NCBI GenBank assembly: GCA_027625915.1
Contig: JANTQA010000015.1
Span: forward strand, 7,469,001 to 7,533,000
Origin: Anaeramoeba flamelloides
Lineage: Eukaryota; Metamonada; Anaeramoebidae
Length of the DNA stretch: 64,000 nucleotides
Reading direction: 5' to 3'
Positions 34,331-46,783 of the stretch are shown one piece after another. Made by a program: the position numbers and the translations under genes. The stretch's first letter is position 1. Every line of letters begins with the position of its first letter. The notes beneath the pieces are model-generated. The model saw nothing but the letters and a program-made list of their open reading frames with translations, made no database searches and was not told the DNA's origin.

Positions 34331-37300
34331 TTAATTTTGATTTTCAATAAAGCTGCTATTTATATATTCATGTTCTAAAGCCTTTTCTGAGTTAAATCTG
34401 AGATTTGGGTCTATTTCAAGTATTTTGAATAAAAAATCCTTTTCTATGTCTGGAATCCTTTTCAGCTTTTCATAACCATTATTTTCACCCATAATTGATA
34501 TATAACTTTTTTCACTTTGACTGAAATTTTCATTATTTTTGAGTGTATATTCATTGATCATATAAGATTTGATCAGTTCTATTTCATTTTTAAGTAGTTT
34601 TAATTGTTCTTCTCTCAAATAAATCTTTTTACCAGAATATTCTTTACTTGAAAATATAAAATAATGGTTTATTATGATTTCTAATAAAATGATACCAATA
34701 CTCCAAATATCATTTTTCTCATTATAATTAACATTCTCATTTTCACTATCAAATACTTCTGGTGCACGATAAGAAATTGTTGTCCGCCGCTGACTATATT
34801 TTTGATTGTTAATAATCACTATTTGGGTTTTAATTAGTTATTTTTTTAGTTAGAGTTATCAATAAGTCTAATAATTTTAGTTTTTGTTAATAATAATAAT
34901 AATAATAAAAACTACAAGGTAAAAAGAAATATCTTATAAATAAATCCAAATCTGTTTTTTATTTTCAAGTTAAAAGTTCTATTCTCTGAAATTAATTAAT
35001 ATTGAAATTTTTATTCATATTATTAAGTTCCATATATTAAATATAAACTAGATTTCAAAATTTTGACTCACTTTATAATGTTTATGGAAATTGTTTTGAA
35101 GGTTTATTCCAGTATTCTTAACAAAATATTTTCAAAATTTTGGATCAGAAACATTTTTTCTATTTTTAGTTTTGCTTTTTCAAATTTTTGTTTTGCTTTT
35201 TTTCTTTTTCTTTTTTTTAAAATTTTCTTTTTTATTTTTTTTTTTAGTTTTTCTTTTTTTGTTTTTTTTTTGAGACTTTTTTTTTAAATACTTTTTTTTA
35301 AAAAAAAATTATGTGGAAAAAAAAATGATCTTTGAAAAGATCAATTATCACTCTGAAAATTGTGACTATGTGATTTCTTTGAAAATGGATTTAATTATTC
35401 ATAAAAAATCTTGTTGTTCAACTTTTTTTTAGTGAAAGTTCAGTAAATAAAAATTGGTTATGCTCTTTTCATAAATTGTGACTCACTTTTTTTTAGTTTT
35501 TGGTTTTATGTTTTTTTAATTTTCAATATATCAGCTGATTATAGATTTATAATGACTTTACAGTGAATTAAAAATCAGATTTAATTACTAATTGTTCTTA
35601 AGCATAGAATTATATTTTTTTTTTAATTTATTATTTCAGGTGAGTCACAATAGTTGAAAAAGAGTTTATATTTCATATGAAAAAAAAAAAATTCCTTAAA
35701 AAAAACTTTTGAAAGTAAGAAAAAATCGTAAAAAGTTATAAAATTGGTTATTTTCAATATAAATATGTAAAAGTAAATATCTAATTCCCAGTTCAAAAAA
35801 GCTGTAGACAATAATAATTTGTTTTTTAAAAAAATAATATCAAATCAGTAATTCAAAACTAAATTCCAAAAATTTTGAAAAAGTTTAATAAATAGAAAGA
35901 AGAACAAGAGGGCACTTTACTTTTAATTTAGCTCTAATTTTTAATTTTAAAAACTCTTTCATTTTTTTTTTTTGTTTTCATATCCTTTTTTCAAGCTACC
36001 TAATCATTTTTTTATTGATCTGGAAATTTTTTTCTATGTTCAATAGAATGGAATTTTGAGTTTGTTAAATCGAAAAATCACATATAATTAGTTGATTTTA
36101 TTTTATCATTTAAATGATGAATAATTCTTGGTGAAAGTTCAACATATTGATTAATATAATTATTTTTTCAAAAAGTAAATTAAGATTCAAATACTTCTGA
36201 TTACTCAATATAAACTTTGTTTCAGTTAAAATATTTCCAAATTAATTTCCAAATATCAAATATTTTTTATAAATAACCTTTGAGGAACAAATAAAAAACA
36301 GATAGAATAAATAATCATCAGAGGATAGTTAATATCTACCCTGAATGAAACTAATAAATCAAGATCTTTTCTTCAAAATAGTAAAAACCCAAATTCTTAG
36401 GGATCTATTGAAAAAAACCAACAATGTCAATTTTGATCCACAATTGAAAACTAAATAAAATTCCAATAGAAATCAATATGATTTCTCTACAACCCTTTTT
36501 ACTTTCTCAATAACATTATAACGACTAGTTTTTACCAAATGAAAATCGATCTTTGAAATGAAAAAAATTTGCAAATGAATTAGGTGTCTAATAAAAAAAT
36601 AGAAAAAAAAAGTAAACAAAGGATTGTTCAATTTAGAAATTTCCAAAATAAATTTTTTATTAGAAATACTCAAAAACCCATTTAATAAGTGTAATTTACT
36701 CTACACAACTGGGACTATTTGACCAAAAAATGGTTTATTTTAGATACTCTTTGAATTAGAAGTCTTAAATCAAGTCACTTCAAAATTCTTTCTTTAACAA
36801 ATTAGATGAAATTTCATACCACCAATAACAATAAACCCAAGAAATTTATTTATTCAGCTCGTTTCAACATTTTGGTTCCCTGATTTTTTTTATTTTTTAG
36901 TTTTATATTTTTTTTTTCTATTATTTCGATAAAAATATTACTTTTATTTAGCATTAATGCTCTGTTATTTAAATAAGATTTAATAGTAGTTTTCGGTAAA
37001 AAATACAATAAATTGATGTTTTTTTTACCAGTTTTTGATTTTGGTTCTGTCCAAAATTTTTGGAATTGGGCTTATATTAGAACTAATAATTAATCGAAAA
37101 TTTAAAAATTATTTGTCATATACTAAACCCACAAAACAAAAAAATAAATATCAATACCAATATATCAAGTGTATGTTCAAAATTATTGAACATAATATCA
37201 AAATATATTGGTAAATTTGTTTCAATTTCTATAAACAATAATTGACCGATAGAATGTTAGATACAATCAAACATTTGTATTCAAGTTTTTAGATTTGTAA

Positions 37301-39205
37301 CAACTCAACTTAAACCTAATATCAACCATACAAGAAAATTTCCCAACTGTTTGTAAATGTTATCCTATTTTAAAAAAACAATGAATACAAAAATAAAAAT
37401 GATTACTAAATTTAGGGAATATTTTTTAAAATTAAAGACATCCCAAAATAATATGAAAGCAGAATTTTGTAATTCTTTTCATGATTATCTTTTGTTGAAA
37501 ATTTTGAATTTTGTTTTTTAATATTAAAGATTAGGTTTGAGGGATTTTGTTTTCATGAGAAAACAGTGTAATTGATAAAAAAAAAAAAAGCTAACTTGAA
37601 AGAGACTATATAATCTCGCTTAAATTTACACAACTCAAGAATTTCTTTCTAAAAAATGTGAAATTTTCTTGAATTTCTTACATATTACCTTTCTCATACC
37701 CTACTAATAATTTGATTCTAATATTTCCTAATTTCCATTTCCAATATACAAACACAACACAATTCCAACACTTCTAAATATTTTTAGAAAATTATATTGA
37801 GTTTTAATTGCTACTAATACATGTGTATTGACATTCAAATCGTTTCAAGATAATCTTTGAATTAAAGTACACAAATTTGGCCACTGTCATCTTTCTCTCT
37901 TTAACCGAGTAATTATTTTAACAAAATTCATATTGACATTTGTGTAACCTTAAAAAATAAATCATGTTCCAACTATTATTTACGGTTAACACTTATAGTT
38001 TGAAGTGTTTTAAAATTTCAGATTGTACTTGAAAATCCCTAAAAAATTTTTTATTTTGAAATTTTTCCTTCAAAGATCTAATTTATTTTATTTTTTTTTT
38101 TCTTTTTGATTTTAACTTTTAAACTAAATTCTAATTTTTTGTGTCCAATTTTTTCAGACTGAAAATTCTTTTTGAGAAGTGAAGTAAATATAACACAATA
38201 ACTTTATACCCACAGTGTGGAAACCTAGTTTGTAAAAAACACTTTTTCATTTAAAAATAGATATTTTTGAATTGACTAAATTTGTAACTTCTAATCCAAA
38301 TAGTGTATAAGAACAAACATTTAAAGTATTTTAAAAATATTTTAAATTTTTTTTAATAATCTTGTTTTGGGTGGAGTAGAAAGAGTTTAGATTAATTTTT
38401 AAACAAATAATAAAGAGATCAATATTTTTAGTTTTAAGAAACAAACTAAAATAGATGCCTTAATATTTCAATGGAATAAAAAATTATTTATTGGGGTTCT
38501 ATTACTTTACGAAACCAACATCGGATATAAAGAATTATCAAAGTTCATAAATCAAGATCCAAGAAGAAAAAAAATATCAAATAGTGAACTTATTTTGGAG
38601 AAGAAATAATACTAAATAAAAAAGAACTTACTGGCTGTCCCCCAATCAATAATTCTAACATCAGAATCATCTTCTCTGAGTTTAATCAGTAAATTGTCTG
38701 TTTTTAAATCTAAATGTAAAATTCTTAACTGATGCACCTTCGACATGGTTTGTAACAATTTACGAATAATTACCGGCCTTTGTTTATCATTAGCCTTGCA
38801 CACTTGTTGAAAATTTGATGATTCAAAATATTCAAAAGCCATAATAGTGGGGTTAAAAGGAGATTTATAGGTCCAGTGTAATTTTATAATATTTGGTATA
38901 TCTTGGAGAGTTTTTAAAATAAAAATTTCTTTATTAATAGATCTACTTGAAGAAAGTCTATTTGTTATTTTGATAGCATATTTTTTTTCATTTTTTTCAA
39001 CAAGATAAACGATTGAAAAGGTTCCTTTCCCAAGTTTCTTGATATACTTCAAACTAAGTTCACCAAAATCATAGAGCTTAAAAAAATGATCTTGATCAGT
39101 TTTTTTGTTGGCCTTTATTGGCTGTGGCTTTTGGTATTTTAACACTTTGTTTTTAGAAAAAAGAATTTTAAAAGTGATGTTAGTGCAGAAGGAAAGTGTG
39201 TACAT
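34331..39205 (-). CDS. CK2-like protein kinase split by a 3.8 kb intron, 353 aa
   Basis: Exons join(38632..39205, 34331..34818). Exon 1 begins at ATG 39203-39205 (in-frame TAA just upstream) and ends GCCA|GTAAGT after one base of a codon. Exon 2 begins after CCAAATAG with two bases TG, restoring a Met codon and the frame. Residues: glycine loop GKGTFSIVYL (59-68), Lys79 (YAIK), Glu93, HLDLKTDN (D166, N171), DWG at 187-189; then from exon 2 RRTTISYRAPEV, NDIWSIGIILLEI and a C-lobe ending DPNLRFNSEKALEHEYI. DWG instead of DFG, FEYFESSNF before the catalytic loop and total length (CK2-alpha is ~350) favour a CK2-alpha/Cdc7-related member. HRD is HLD. The exons supply exactly complementary halves of one domain, with DWG-to-APE spacing like CK2, so no exon appears to be missing. 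The activation segment is not that of true CK2. Substrates unknown. Confidence 0.75.
35857..37074 (-). mobile_element. Tc1/mariner-type MITE, family copy C with ~690 bp internal extra segment
   Basis: Left ACTAAATTCCAAAAATTTTG and right CCAAAATTTTTGGAATTGGG then CTTA are the family ends. The left ~300 bases match 52929-53230 and the right ~225 bases match 53235-53461. A ~690 bp segment (~36150-36835) separates them at the point where the 3255 copy also has its extra segment. Both extra segments share, in opposite orientation, the AGATACTCTTTGAATTAGAA and AAATTAGATGAAATTTCAT blocks. Confidence 0.6.
37080..37515 (+). mobile_element. Tc1/mariner-type MITE, worn family copy E
   Basis: The interior follows 61000-61350 and 3600-3900 (ATATTGGTAAATTTGTTTCA, AACAACTCAACTTAAACCTA, ATATCAACC) and ends GAAAATTTTGAATTTTG. 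The left end is degraded and directly abuts copy C. Confidence 0.5.
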
Positions 39206-42200
39206 TGGATACGAAAAAGTTTGTTAATTTGTTTAAATTCAGCTGAAGGTGATTTGTTTGAATTCTGATCAACAAATTAAAACTGTTTAAAAACTTGGAA
39301 ATATCAAATTAAAAGAAACGGATTGGATCTTTTTGAAAAAAACTTACTTCAAAAATATTGTATCTTCTCAGAAAAAAAAAATTTAAAAAACAAAAATAAA
39401 GTAAAAGAATGATACAAATTGTGAAATCACAATTTTCTTCCCAAGAATACAAATTAAGGCTTTATTAATTTCATCTTTAATACTTTAAAGTATGTAAAAA
39501 TTTAGTACGAAATTCATAAAAAATTATTTACTTTAATCATAACCAATTCTTCCCAACCAAACTTTTGTGAACAATATTTTGATTTTCCTCACTGAAATTG
39601 AAATCTTTAAGAGGACGAAATGAACAAAATAGAAATTTTTATGAATATATGCCCCAAAATAATTCATCAGAGAATTACAAATAACTTTCTTTCAATTTCG
39701 TTTCAGTGAATAACACTCTTTTTTCATAGATTCCAACATTTTTTTTGTTTTTACTATTCTTTAAAGAAACCTTTTAGACTTTTTTGATCTGTTTTTCAAA
39801 ATAAATATATGTGTTACTTTTTTAGAGGAGATTTATACATTAGACCATCAAAGGTTCTGATAATAACCCCAACAGTAAAACATGATACTGGTCTCTGAAA
39901 ATTCTATTAGTAAAAAAGAATTATTCAAAATGAAGGAAATAATTGAAAAATTTTTCTCAAAAAATCGAGTTAATTTTTTCAATAATTAATATCATCAAAA
40001 AAAAGTTAATTTCAAAAAATCAAAATTATGAAAAATTTTGAACAAAGTTTAGTAATAATTTAAAGTTTATTAAAACATCAGGGATTTTACGTTCAAAATC
40101 TATTTTTTAGAAAATATTTTCTGGGGAAGTGAATAAATTGTTACATTCAAAATAAGAAGAAAAAAAAAAGGATTTTTTTTTGAAACATGAATTTTATTGT
40201 CTTAACAGGGGAATTTAGTCACATTACATGAATTCTGAATATAAATCACAAATTTTATCCTTACATTTTATCTTGGTTAAGGTTTTTATGAACCTTTATC
40301 TAAAGATTGTAATAAATTATATTAGAAAAAAATATGTTTATTGGTTTTTTTGGTTGTTGTATTAGAAAATCCACTGTAAAAAATCCTTCAATTTTTTCCT
40401 TAAAAATGAATTGAAGAAGGTATTTATCAAAGCATGTTTTTAATCAAGTCAACTATGGGTACCAAATTACCAATACCTCAATAAAATTCAAAACCCTATA
40501 AAAAAATACTACTTATCACTAATTTGTCATTATAAAGTATTTATAGTTGAATAAAAACACACTGATTTTAGTCTGTTGAGAAGAGAACATATTTACCAAA
40601 ACAAAAATGAACTAAAGTTATTTGTAATGTAAACTCAATTCCAAAAATTGGGGCACACCTTCAAAATCAATTTAATTCCAAGAAAAGTGATATTTGACTC
40701 TTAAATAGAAACATTAGATATTAACAATCAATGTAAATAATTTTAAAGTTAATTATTTATCATTTTTTTTCATTATTTTTTGATTTTTGATTTTCAATAA
40801 TTTTTTTGATTTTTTTTGTATTCTTTTTTTTCAAATAAAAAAAAATTTTCTTTTTTTTCAAAACTTTTCGAAAATCTCAAAATCACTTTAAAATGAAATT
40901 TAAAAGTTTTCATTCTGATCAGAAAAAAAATTTTTTTTTTCTCTCAAAAAGAAAAAAGATTCTTTTTTTATCGAGAAAAAATTTTTTTGAAAAAAAATCA
41001 TGATATGGGGTGCTAGGACACATGGCCTACAAACAGACCTTATTATTATTAATGGAAGTGTGAATACTGAATGTATTATTAATGATATTATCAAAAAAAA
41101 TCAAAGGAAATTCAACTCGCTAATTCAGAATATAGTGAGTTGAAATGGATTTTCCAAAAGGATGGAGCTTGTCCACATACTTCAAAAAAAAAAAACTCAA
41201 ACTTACTTAAATCGGGGATGTAATGTTCTGGACCCTTGGCCCCCAATTCCACAAGATTTAAATCCAATTGGGAATTTATGGATACTAAACTGAAAAATTG
41301 TAACCAAAAAACGAAGAAGAATTTTTAAAATTTTCACTAATGTAAGAAATGCTTTGAGTTGGGAAACCTAAGATAATTAGTAAACTCTATATTTAAAAGG
41401 ATAGATTTAGTTATCAAAAGACAAGCTGAATCTATTAATAGTTTTTATTAATTTTTCTTTCAATAAAAATGGATTTTTTGGTAACCGTGTTCCAAAAAAG
41501 GGGCACACTTTTTTTTTTTTTTTTTTTTATTTTTCGAATTGAATTTTAAATTTACTATAAAATATATAAATAGTATTAATTGAATATTTTCGGGTCTTTT
41601 ATTATTTTAATGTTCAAATATCATGTATTTTGGAGTATATTTTTATTAATGTAATTTTTTTTTTGTGTCCCATTTTTTGGAATTGAGTTTATTTGATGAA
41701 TTCTTTTATAAAAAATACATAAATTTTTATTGTAACATGTTTTTGACCAAAAACAAAAATGTTTTTGTTATGTAAGTAGAACCATGGAAAGTTACCTCTG
41801 GCTATGGTATATCAAAAATTACTGTTGTATCGAATAGTAAAAAAAGGTGGCTATACTGATAAATACAAAGAAATATTATAAAATTTTATTTTCTTTTTGC
41901 CATTTTTTGAAAATTTTCAAACCTTTTTATGAGGATCAAAGCAATTGATTGGTTTATATGCTAATATAAATCTATAAAATTAGTTGAACCTTTAAAATAT
42001 TCTCTATCAGGAACTGTTTTTAAAAGTAGAATTTGTCAGATCTACAAAAACGGAAATTAAACTAAAAATTTTTTTATATTTTTTTGAATTCATCAATATC
42101 AATTAAAAAATAAAGTGAATGATTGTTTTATCGAAATTAACTGTGTATTTAATACCTAAATAATATTGAAGTCCTGGCCAAAATATTTGCCCACTGAAAA

Positions 42201-45040
42201 GAAAAATAAATAAATATAAAAAGGCTGATTAAAAAAATACAAATAAGAAATGCAATTCTTAAGTTACAATTTTTTTAAAAAAATAAAATGTAATAGTCTT
42301 GAGATCTTTTTTTTTTTTTATTTATAATTTGTGTTTTTATTTTGATTAAATGTATGAGTCAACCCCAATTGTACAATTTATTAATTTCACTGGGACAAAA
42401 AATTCTAATAATTTTTTCAAGAATTATATTTATTAACTGATTTCTAACAGAAGATAGAATGAATGAATTTATTAATATTATTCAAAAATTAATAATATAA
42501 ACTCAGAATTTCAAAACAATTATTTTAGGAGATTTTAATCTCACTGATATTGGCAAAAAAAAAATTAAAAATTGTAAAAAAAAAATAATTTTATACAAAA
42601 TATTTTAATTTTAGAACAACTATTAACATGCCATATCTTAATTTATTTGTAAAAAAACTATAAAAAATTGAAGATTAATATAAAATGATAATGAGACCAT
42701 AAAATTTTCATCAATAATATTCTATGTATTTTTTTTTTAAACTCAAACATTTTATTGGTAAAAATGAAAACTATATAATTCCGTACAACTACTGATAAGC
42801 AAGTGATTGTCTCACAAAAAAAGTTTAAGTTAGTTTTGTAGTCACTGTGAAAAGATTTTGGAAAATCCATATTATGATGCAAAGTTGGAATATTTTCTGA
42901 TCTTCTTATTGTGAATTCTATTTGGGTAAAATAAGAATTATTTTACTAATAAATTCGAATTTATAAATGTTATTTAAGTTACTTTAGAACTGTTTAATCA
43001 ATTTTTTTTGCGTATATTTAATCTCATAAATCAAAAAATATCGTCGCACTCAAGGATTTAAAACTTTGGAAAATTATTTTGATCAAAGGAACTCAATTAT
43101 TTTATCAATAGTTGACAAAGAAAAAATTCCTTCAATTTTCCCATAAAGGTTGGAAATTGAATTGGATTCCCTTTTTATTTTTGTTTCCAAAAAATCTCTA
43201 AAATCAAACAACGTTTTTATTTTTTATTCAAAAGAAATTAATAACATTTTTTAAAAAAACTTTGATCTCTTTTTTCTTCAAAAAAAAGAGAGAAGAGACC
43301 ATTAATAAAAGATTTCAAAAGTAAGAAAAATGATATTTGTAAATTTAAGAAATTAGAAAAAAAAAACATTTTATTTTTTTATCTTAAATCAAGAAATTTT
43401 GGAGGAATTTTCAAACCAGCCATTGTTAAAAACACACAATATACGCAAATTTTATCTTTGATCACCTTCAGATGATTCTTAACAAGCGTAAAATAAAAGG
43501 GAAAATAGAAACTCTTTGAAAAGTTGTGGATTTAGTTTGTTTCTGTGTCATTTTAAACCAAGTTTTATACCCAATGGATGAAAATATAAAATTTAACTTC
43601 GGTGTTTCCGATAGTCCCATTGGAGAAAAAAAAGATCCTTTGAAGAAAAAGTTCTTCAAAGTATCATTAAAAAATAACAAATTTGTTTTGTTTCCTTTGT
43701 TAATTTTTTTATTGTTTTAGATCTCCAGAGTTAAAAAATAAATGGCATCTCATATTGTTTCATTTACTAAACAATCACTGACTATATTTCTTCATCTTGG
43801 TTCCCCTTCCAGACTCAAAATAATGATAGTGTTCTGGTGATAAGATGATATTAATCATCGTTCTTCAAACTCCTCAATATTAACTTATATCACTTCGAAC
43901 AATCTCATATTTCTTGTTCTTCGAAGCCAAACTCGTCACATAACCAAGATATTGTTTCCAAATTAAAACAATCAAGATAAACTATTTTCCAGTCAAAGGG
44001 GTCCAGTTGTAATGAGTGAAATACATGTATTTAAAGGGGTTGTATAGATATTCGAAGAAAAATTTTATTTTGGAAATTTTCAAAATTGAAATCATTTTTT
44101 CACATTTTTTTTTTTTTTTTCGTTTTTTTTTTCAAATGTCATTCACTTGCAAATTTTTATTTCAAGATCAAAAGTCACTTGGTAAAAATGTGTTACTCTA
44201 ATGTTTTTAAAACGATTTAAATGATTGTTGAGAAATCATATTGATTTCTATTGCAAAACTATAGTAATCTTTGATCCTGATATTTGTTTAATATATGAGA
44301 AAAATTTTCACTTCATTTTCATTAACTTTTTCAAATAGAGACCACAAATACCAACAAACTTCTTGGAAAATCTGATATATAAAAAAAGAAAAAAAAGGAA
44401 AATATAGTTAAAATTTTTTTAACATTTTTTATTCATATATATAAATATGAAATACAGTAAATAATTCAAATCTTGTAGTTATGCCTAGTATCACATTTTT
44501 TCTTAATAAAACAGTAAATACATCATCAAAAACATTCTTCAACTTCTCGATAAACTGTTTTTTTAGAGAGGAAATATTTACTTTTTGAAACAAGACATTT
44601 TATAAAAAAGTTTTTATCTCATCAATATTTTAATCGAACATCACCCTCAAAATTTTATCACAAATTGATTTGGTACCCCAAAAGCAAAACCTACAAATAT
44701 TGAAGTCAGCTTTTTCATCAATCTTCACACTCAACTAAAAATAATATATCTTCCTCCAAGATCGATCATTTTTATTTTTTTAAGAAATTCTCAAAACTTT
44801 TCTCAAATTGTAATTTTCTTTTCAACAACCAATAACCATTTTAAAATCTTAAAATTCACAATTCACTTTTGAATTTTTAACCTTTTTTCTTTTTGAAAAT
44901 TCTTTTTCTTTTTTTATTTTTTTTTTAAATCGTTTGCTTTCTTTTTATTATTTTTTAATTTTTTATTTTTTGATCTTTTTTGCAACTAAAACGATAATTC
45001 GTAAATTTAAAAAGAACTCAAAAATATATATTTAACCAAA
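39206..45040. other. Gene-free stretch
   Basis: It contains the largest recognisable transposon fossil (40630-41691). The short stretch 43450-43990 is less AT-rich and includes a 48-codon frame (43574-43720, beginning MDENIKFNFGVSDSPIG) that could be an exon fragment but has no clear partner. The 160 bases before 45041 are the T-rich upstream region of NAC-alpha. Nothing else is supportable. Confidence 0.6.
40630..41691 (+). mobile_element. Tc1/mariner transposon fossil with transposase remnants, 1.06 kb
   Basis: Ends TAAACTCAATTCCAAAAATT (left) and its reverse complement AATTTTTTGG-type TTGGAATTGAGTTTA (right), bounded by TA. Between ~41005 and 41340 the plus strand still reads in pieces as a DDE transposase: a WGA...VNTECIINDI stretch, QKDGACPHTS-like catalytic Asp context (here FSKRMELVHILQ in the neighbouring frame), then LDPWPPIPQDLNPIGNLW. 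Tc1 elements have DLNPIENLW at the last position; the catalytic Glu is Gly here. Several frame changes and stops separate the pieces, and the N-terminal DNA-binding part is gone. Inactive, moderately old. Confidence 0.85.
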
Positions 45041-46783
45041 ATGTCAATCACTACTGACGAAAACGAAATCAAAAAAATTGAAGAAGAAATGAAAAAGAAA
45101 GAAGAAAAACAACCACAAGTTGAAGAAATTGATGAAGAAACAGAAAAAAAAGAAGAACACGAGCATAAACACGAACATGAACACCACCACCACCACCATC
45201 ACGATCACGAACATGACCACAAACATGAACACGAACACGAAGAAAAAAAACCAAAAAAGAAAAGAAGACAAAGTAAACTTGAAAAGAAAATTAGAAGACA
45301 AGTATCCAAATTGAAATTAAAACCATTGAAAGGTGTCAATATGGTTGTTATCAAAAAACAATCTGAATCTTCAGAACTTATCATTTATGATCCAGATGTC
45401 TATATGACAAGAAAAAAAGACCACCACGTAATCTTTGGTGTATTAACCGTCCAAGATCCAAACAAACTTTTACAACAAACTGCAGGGGATCAAGTTAATG
45501 ACTTACTTGGAAAAGTAAATTTTTTTTCTAGTTTTGATATTTTTTTCTTGTTTTTTTTTTCTTCATTATTTTTCTTTAAGGTTTACAATCCCTGAAATTT
45601 GAAAAAAGATTATCTTGTGTAGGGTGTAGTGACTTGTTAATTTGGTTCTTAGATGATCGATCTTGTACTTTGATATGAGTTTTAAAAGTGGTTCAAAACG
45701 GCAATTTTTGACAATTTATTTTTTTTTTGTGCTCTTTTCATCATTTTGGACTCATCAATTTTTTATTTGTTGGTTTTCTTTTATTTTTTTCTTATTATTT
45801 GGACCAAAATGGTTACATTGACAAACATTAATAATGATTAACTTAAACCGATCCAAAATTGAGTTTTGAAAAATATGAAAAATTGTTATTTTTTTTCCCA
45901 ATTTTTGATTTTTTGTGTGTCGAAATTTTTGGAATGGGGTTTAGTTTAAAAATAATCCCCAAATAACCACTTAAAAGATATTTACTGATTATAATAAATT
46001 CTTTTTAAAGTGTAGGGGGGGAGATCACTCTTGGTTGTCAATTGTTATTCGTATACTTTTCTTCAAATATTCTTTAAAATTCGAATTTTTACCTATTTAT
46101 GATAAAAATTATCATTCTTTCGATCAACCCAGATCTGTTGATTTGTAATTTACCTGTTATGTATTGGTATAATTGTAATATTTTAATTTACATGAAGAGA
46201 AATTTTGTCAGTTCAAAACGAAGAACACTGCTTTCTGAATATATAACAAATACTTTTTTTTTCATACTTGTCTCATTAGCCAGAGGAAAAAACCACTAAT
46301 CTCTCAGTTTTTTTTTTCAATTGAATTGTTGACAAAACAATTTCATGAAAGTGTTTAATGATCAAAAGGATAATAAAACATTCTATTTTTTGATCAAAGA
46401 TTTTGTCTTTTAACAATAAATCTTTAAGATCCCAATCTTTAAAAAATATTAATATTTTTTAACTTATTTTTATAATCATATCTATTTCTATTTCTATTTT
46501 GGTAATAAAAAAGAAAGAAACTGAAGAAGAAAAAGAAGAAAAAGAAGAAGAAAAGATAGAAGAAAAAGAGGAAAAGGAAGAAAAAGAAGAAAAGAAAACT
46601 GAAGAAAAAGAAACTGAAAAGAAAGAAGAAAAAGAAGAAGGGGAAAAAGAAGACTTAACAGGAATTAATGTTGAAGATATTCAAATTGTCATGGATCAAG
46701 CAAAATGTACACGTTCAGTTGCTATCAAAGCACTTAAAGAAGCTGGTGGTGATAAAGTCAACGCAATTATTAGCTTGACTTAA
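45041..46783 (+). CDS. Nascent polypeptide-associated complex alpha subunit with His-rich tract, 247 aa
   Basis: Exons join(45041..45514, 46514..46783); donor AAAA|GTAAAT, acceptor ATAAAAAAG|AAAGAA, phase 0, intron 999 bases. Residues ~1-40 are Lys/Glu-rich. Residues ~39-68 are His/Glu-rich (seven consecutive His with alternating H/E/D/K). The NAC domain (~75-155) reads [21 protein letters not shown], then [19 protein letters not shown]. After a second Glu/Lys run from exon 2 comes the C-terminal UBA domain [20 protein letters not shown]...[17 protein letters not shown], the hallmark of the alpha subunit. NAC binds ribosomes near the exit tunnel as an alpha/beta heterodimer and guards emerging chains against mistargeting. 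The family is usually ~200-215 residues; the excess is the charged and His-rich runs. The acceptor is the least certain point. Confidence 0.9.
45515..46513 (+). other. Intron of NAC-alpha carrying two transposon fragments
   Basis: Its first part (~45581-45700) matches the left arm of the fold-back element at 25458-25690. The next part (~45715-45943) is the right half of the ~535 bp Tc1-type MITE, ending GTCGAAATTTTTGGAATGGG then GTTTA. The remaining ~570 bases show nothing recognised. Confidence 0.65.

Larger units (their letters stand above)
34819..38631 (-). other. 3.8 kb intron of the CK2-like kinase, filled with transposon copies
   Basis: GTAAGT donor at 38626-38631 and AG acceptor at 34819-34820. 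Contents: the 35.4-35.6 kb repeat, a TA-flanked ~535 bp-family element with a long insertion (35857-37074), and another worn family copy (~37080-37515). No coding exon was recognised inside. Confidence 0.65.

Noticed and set aside
34331-39205. Two separate broken kinase pseudogenes
   Set aside because: The two parts are complementary, same strand, splice sites fit and phase is restored; one spliced gene is simpler.
43574-43720. 48-codon ORF (MDENIKFNFGVSDSPIG...)
   Set aside because: Composition looks partly coding, but no partner exon, homology or stable context; noted only in the gap entry.
45044-45301. 85-codon minus-strand Phe/Val-rich ORF
   Set aside because: Antisense shadow of the NAC-alpha low-complexity N-terminus.
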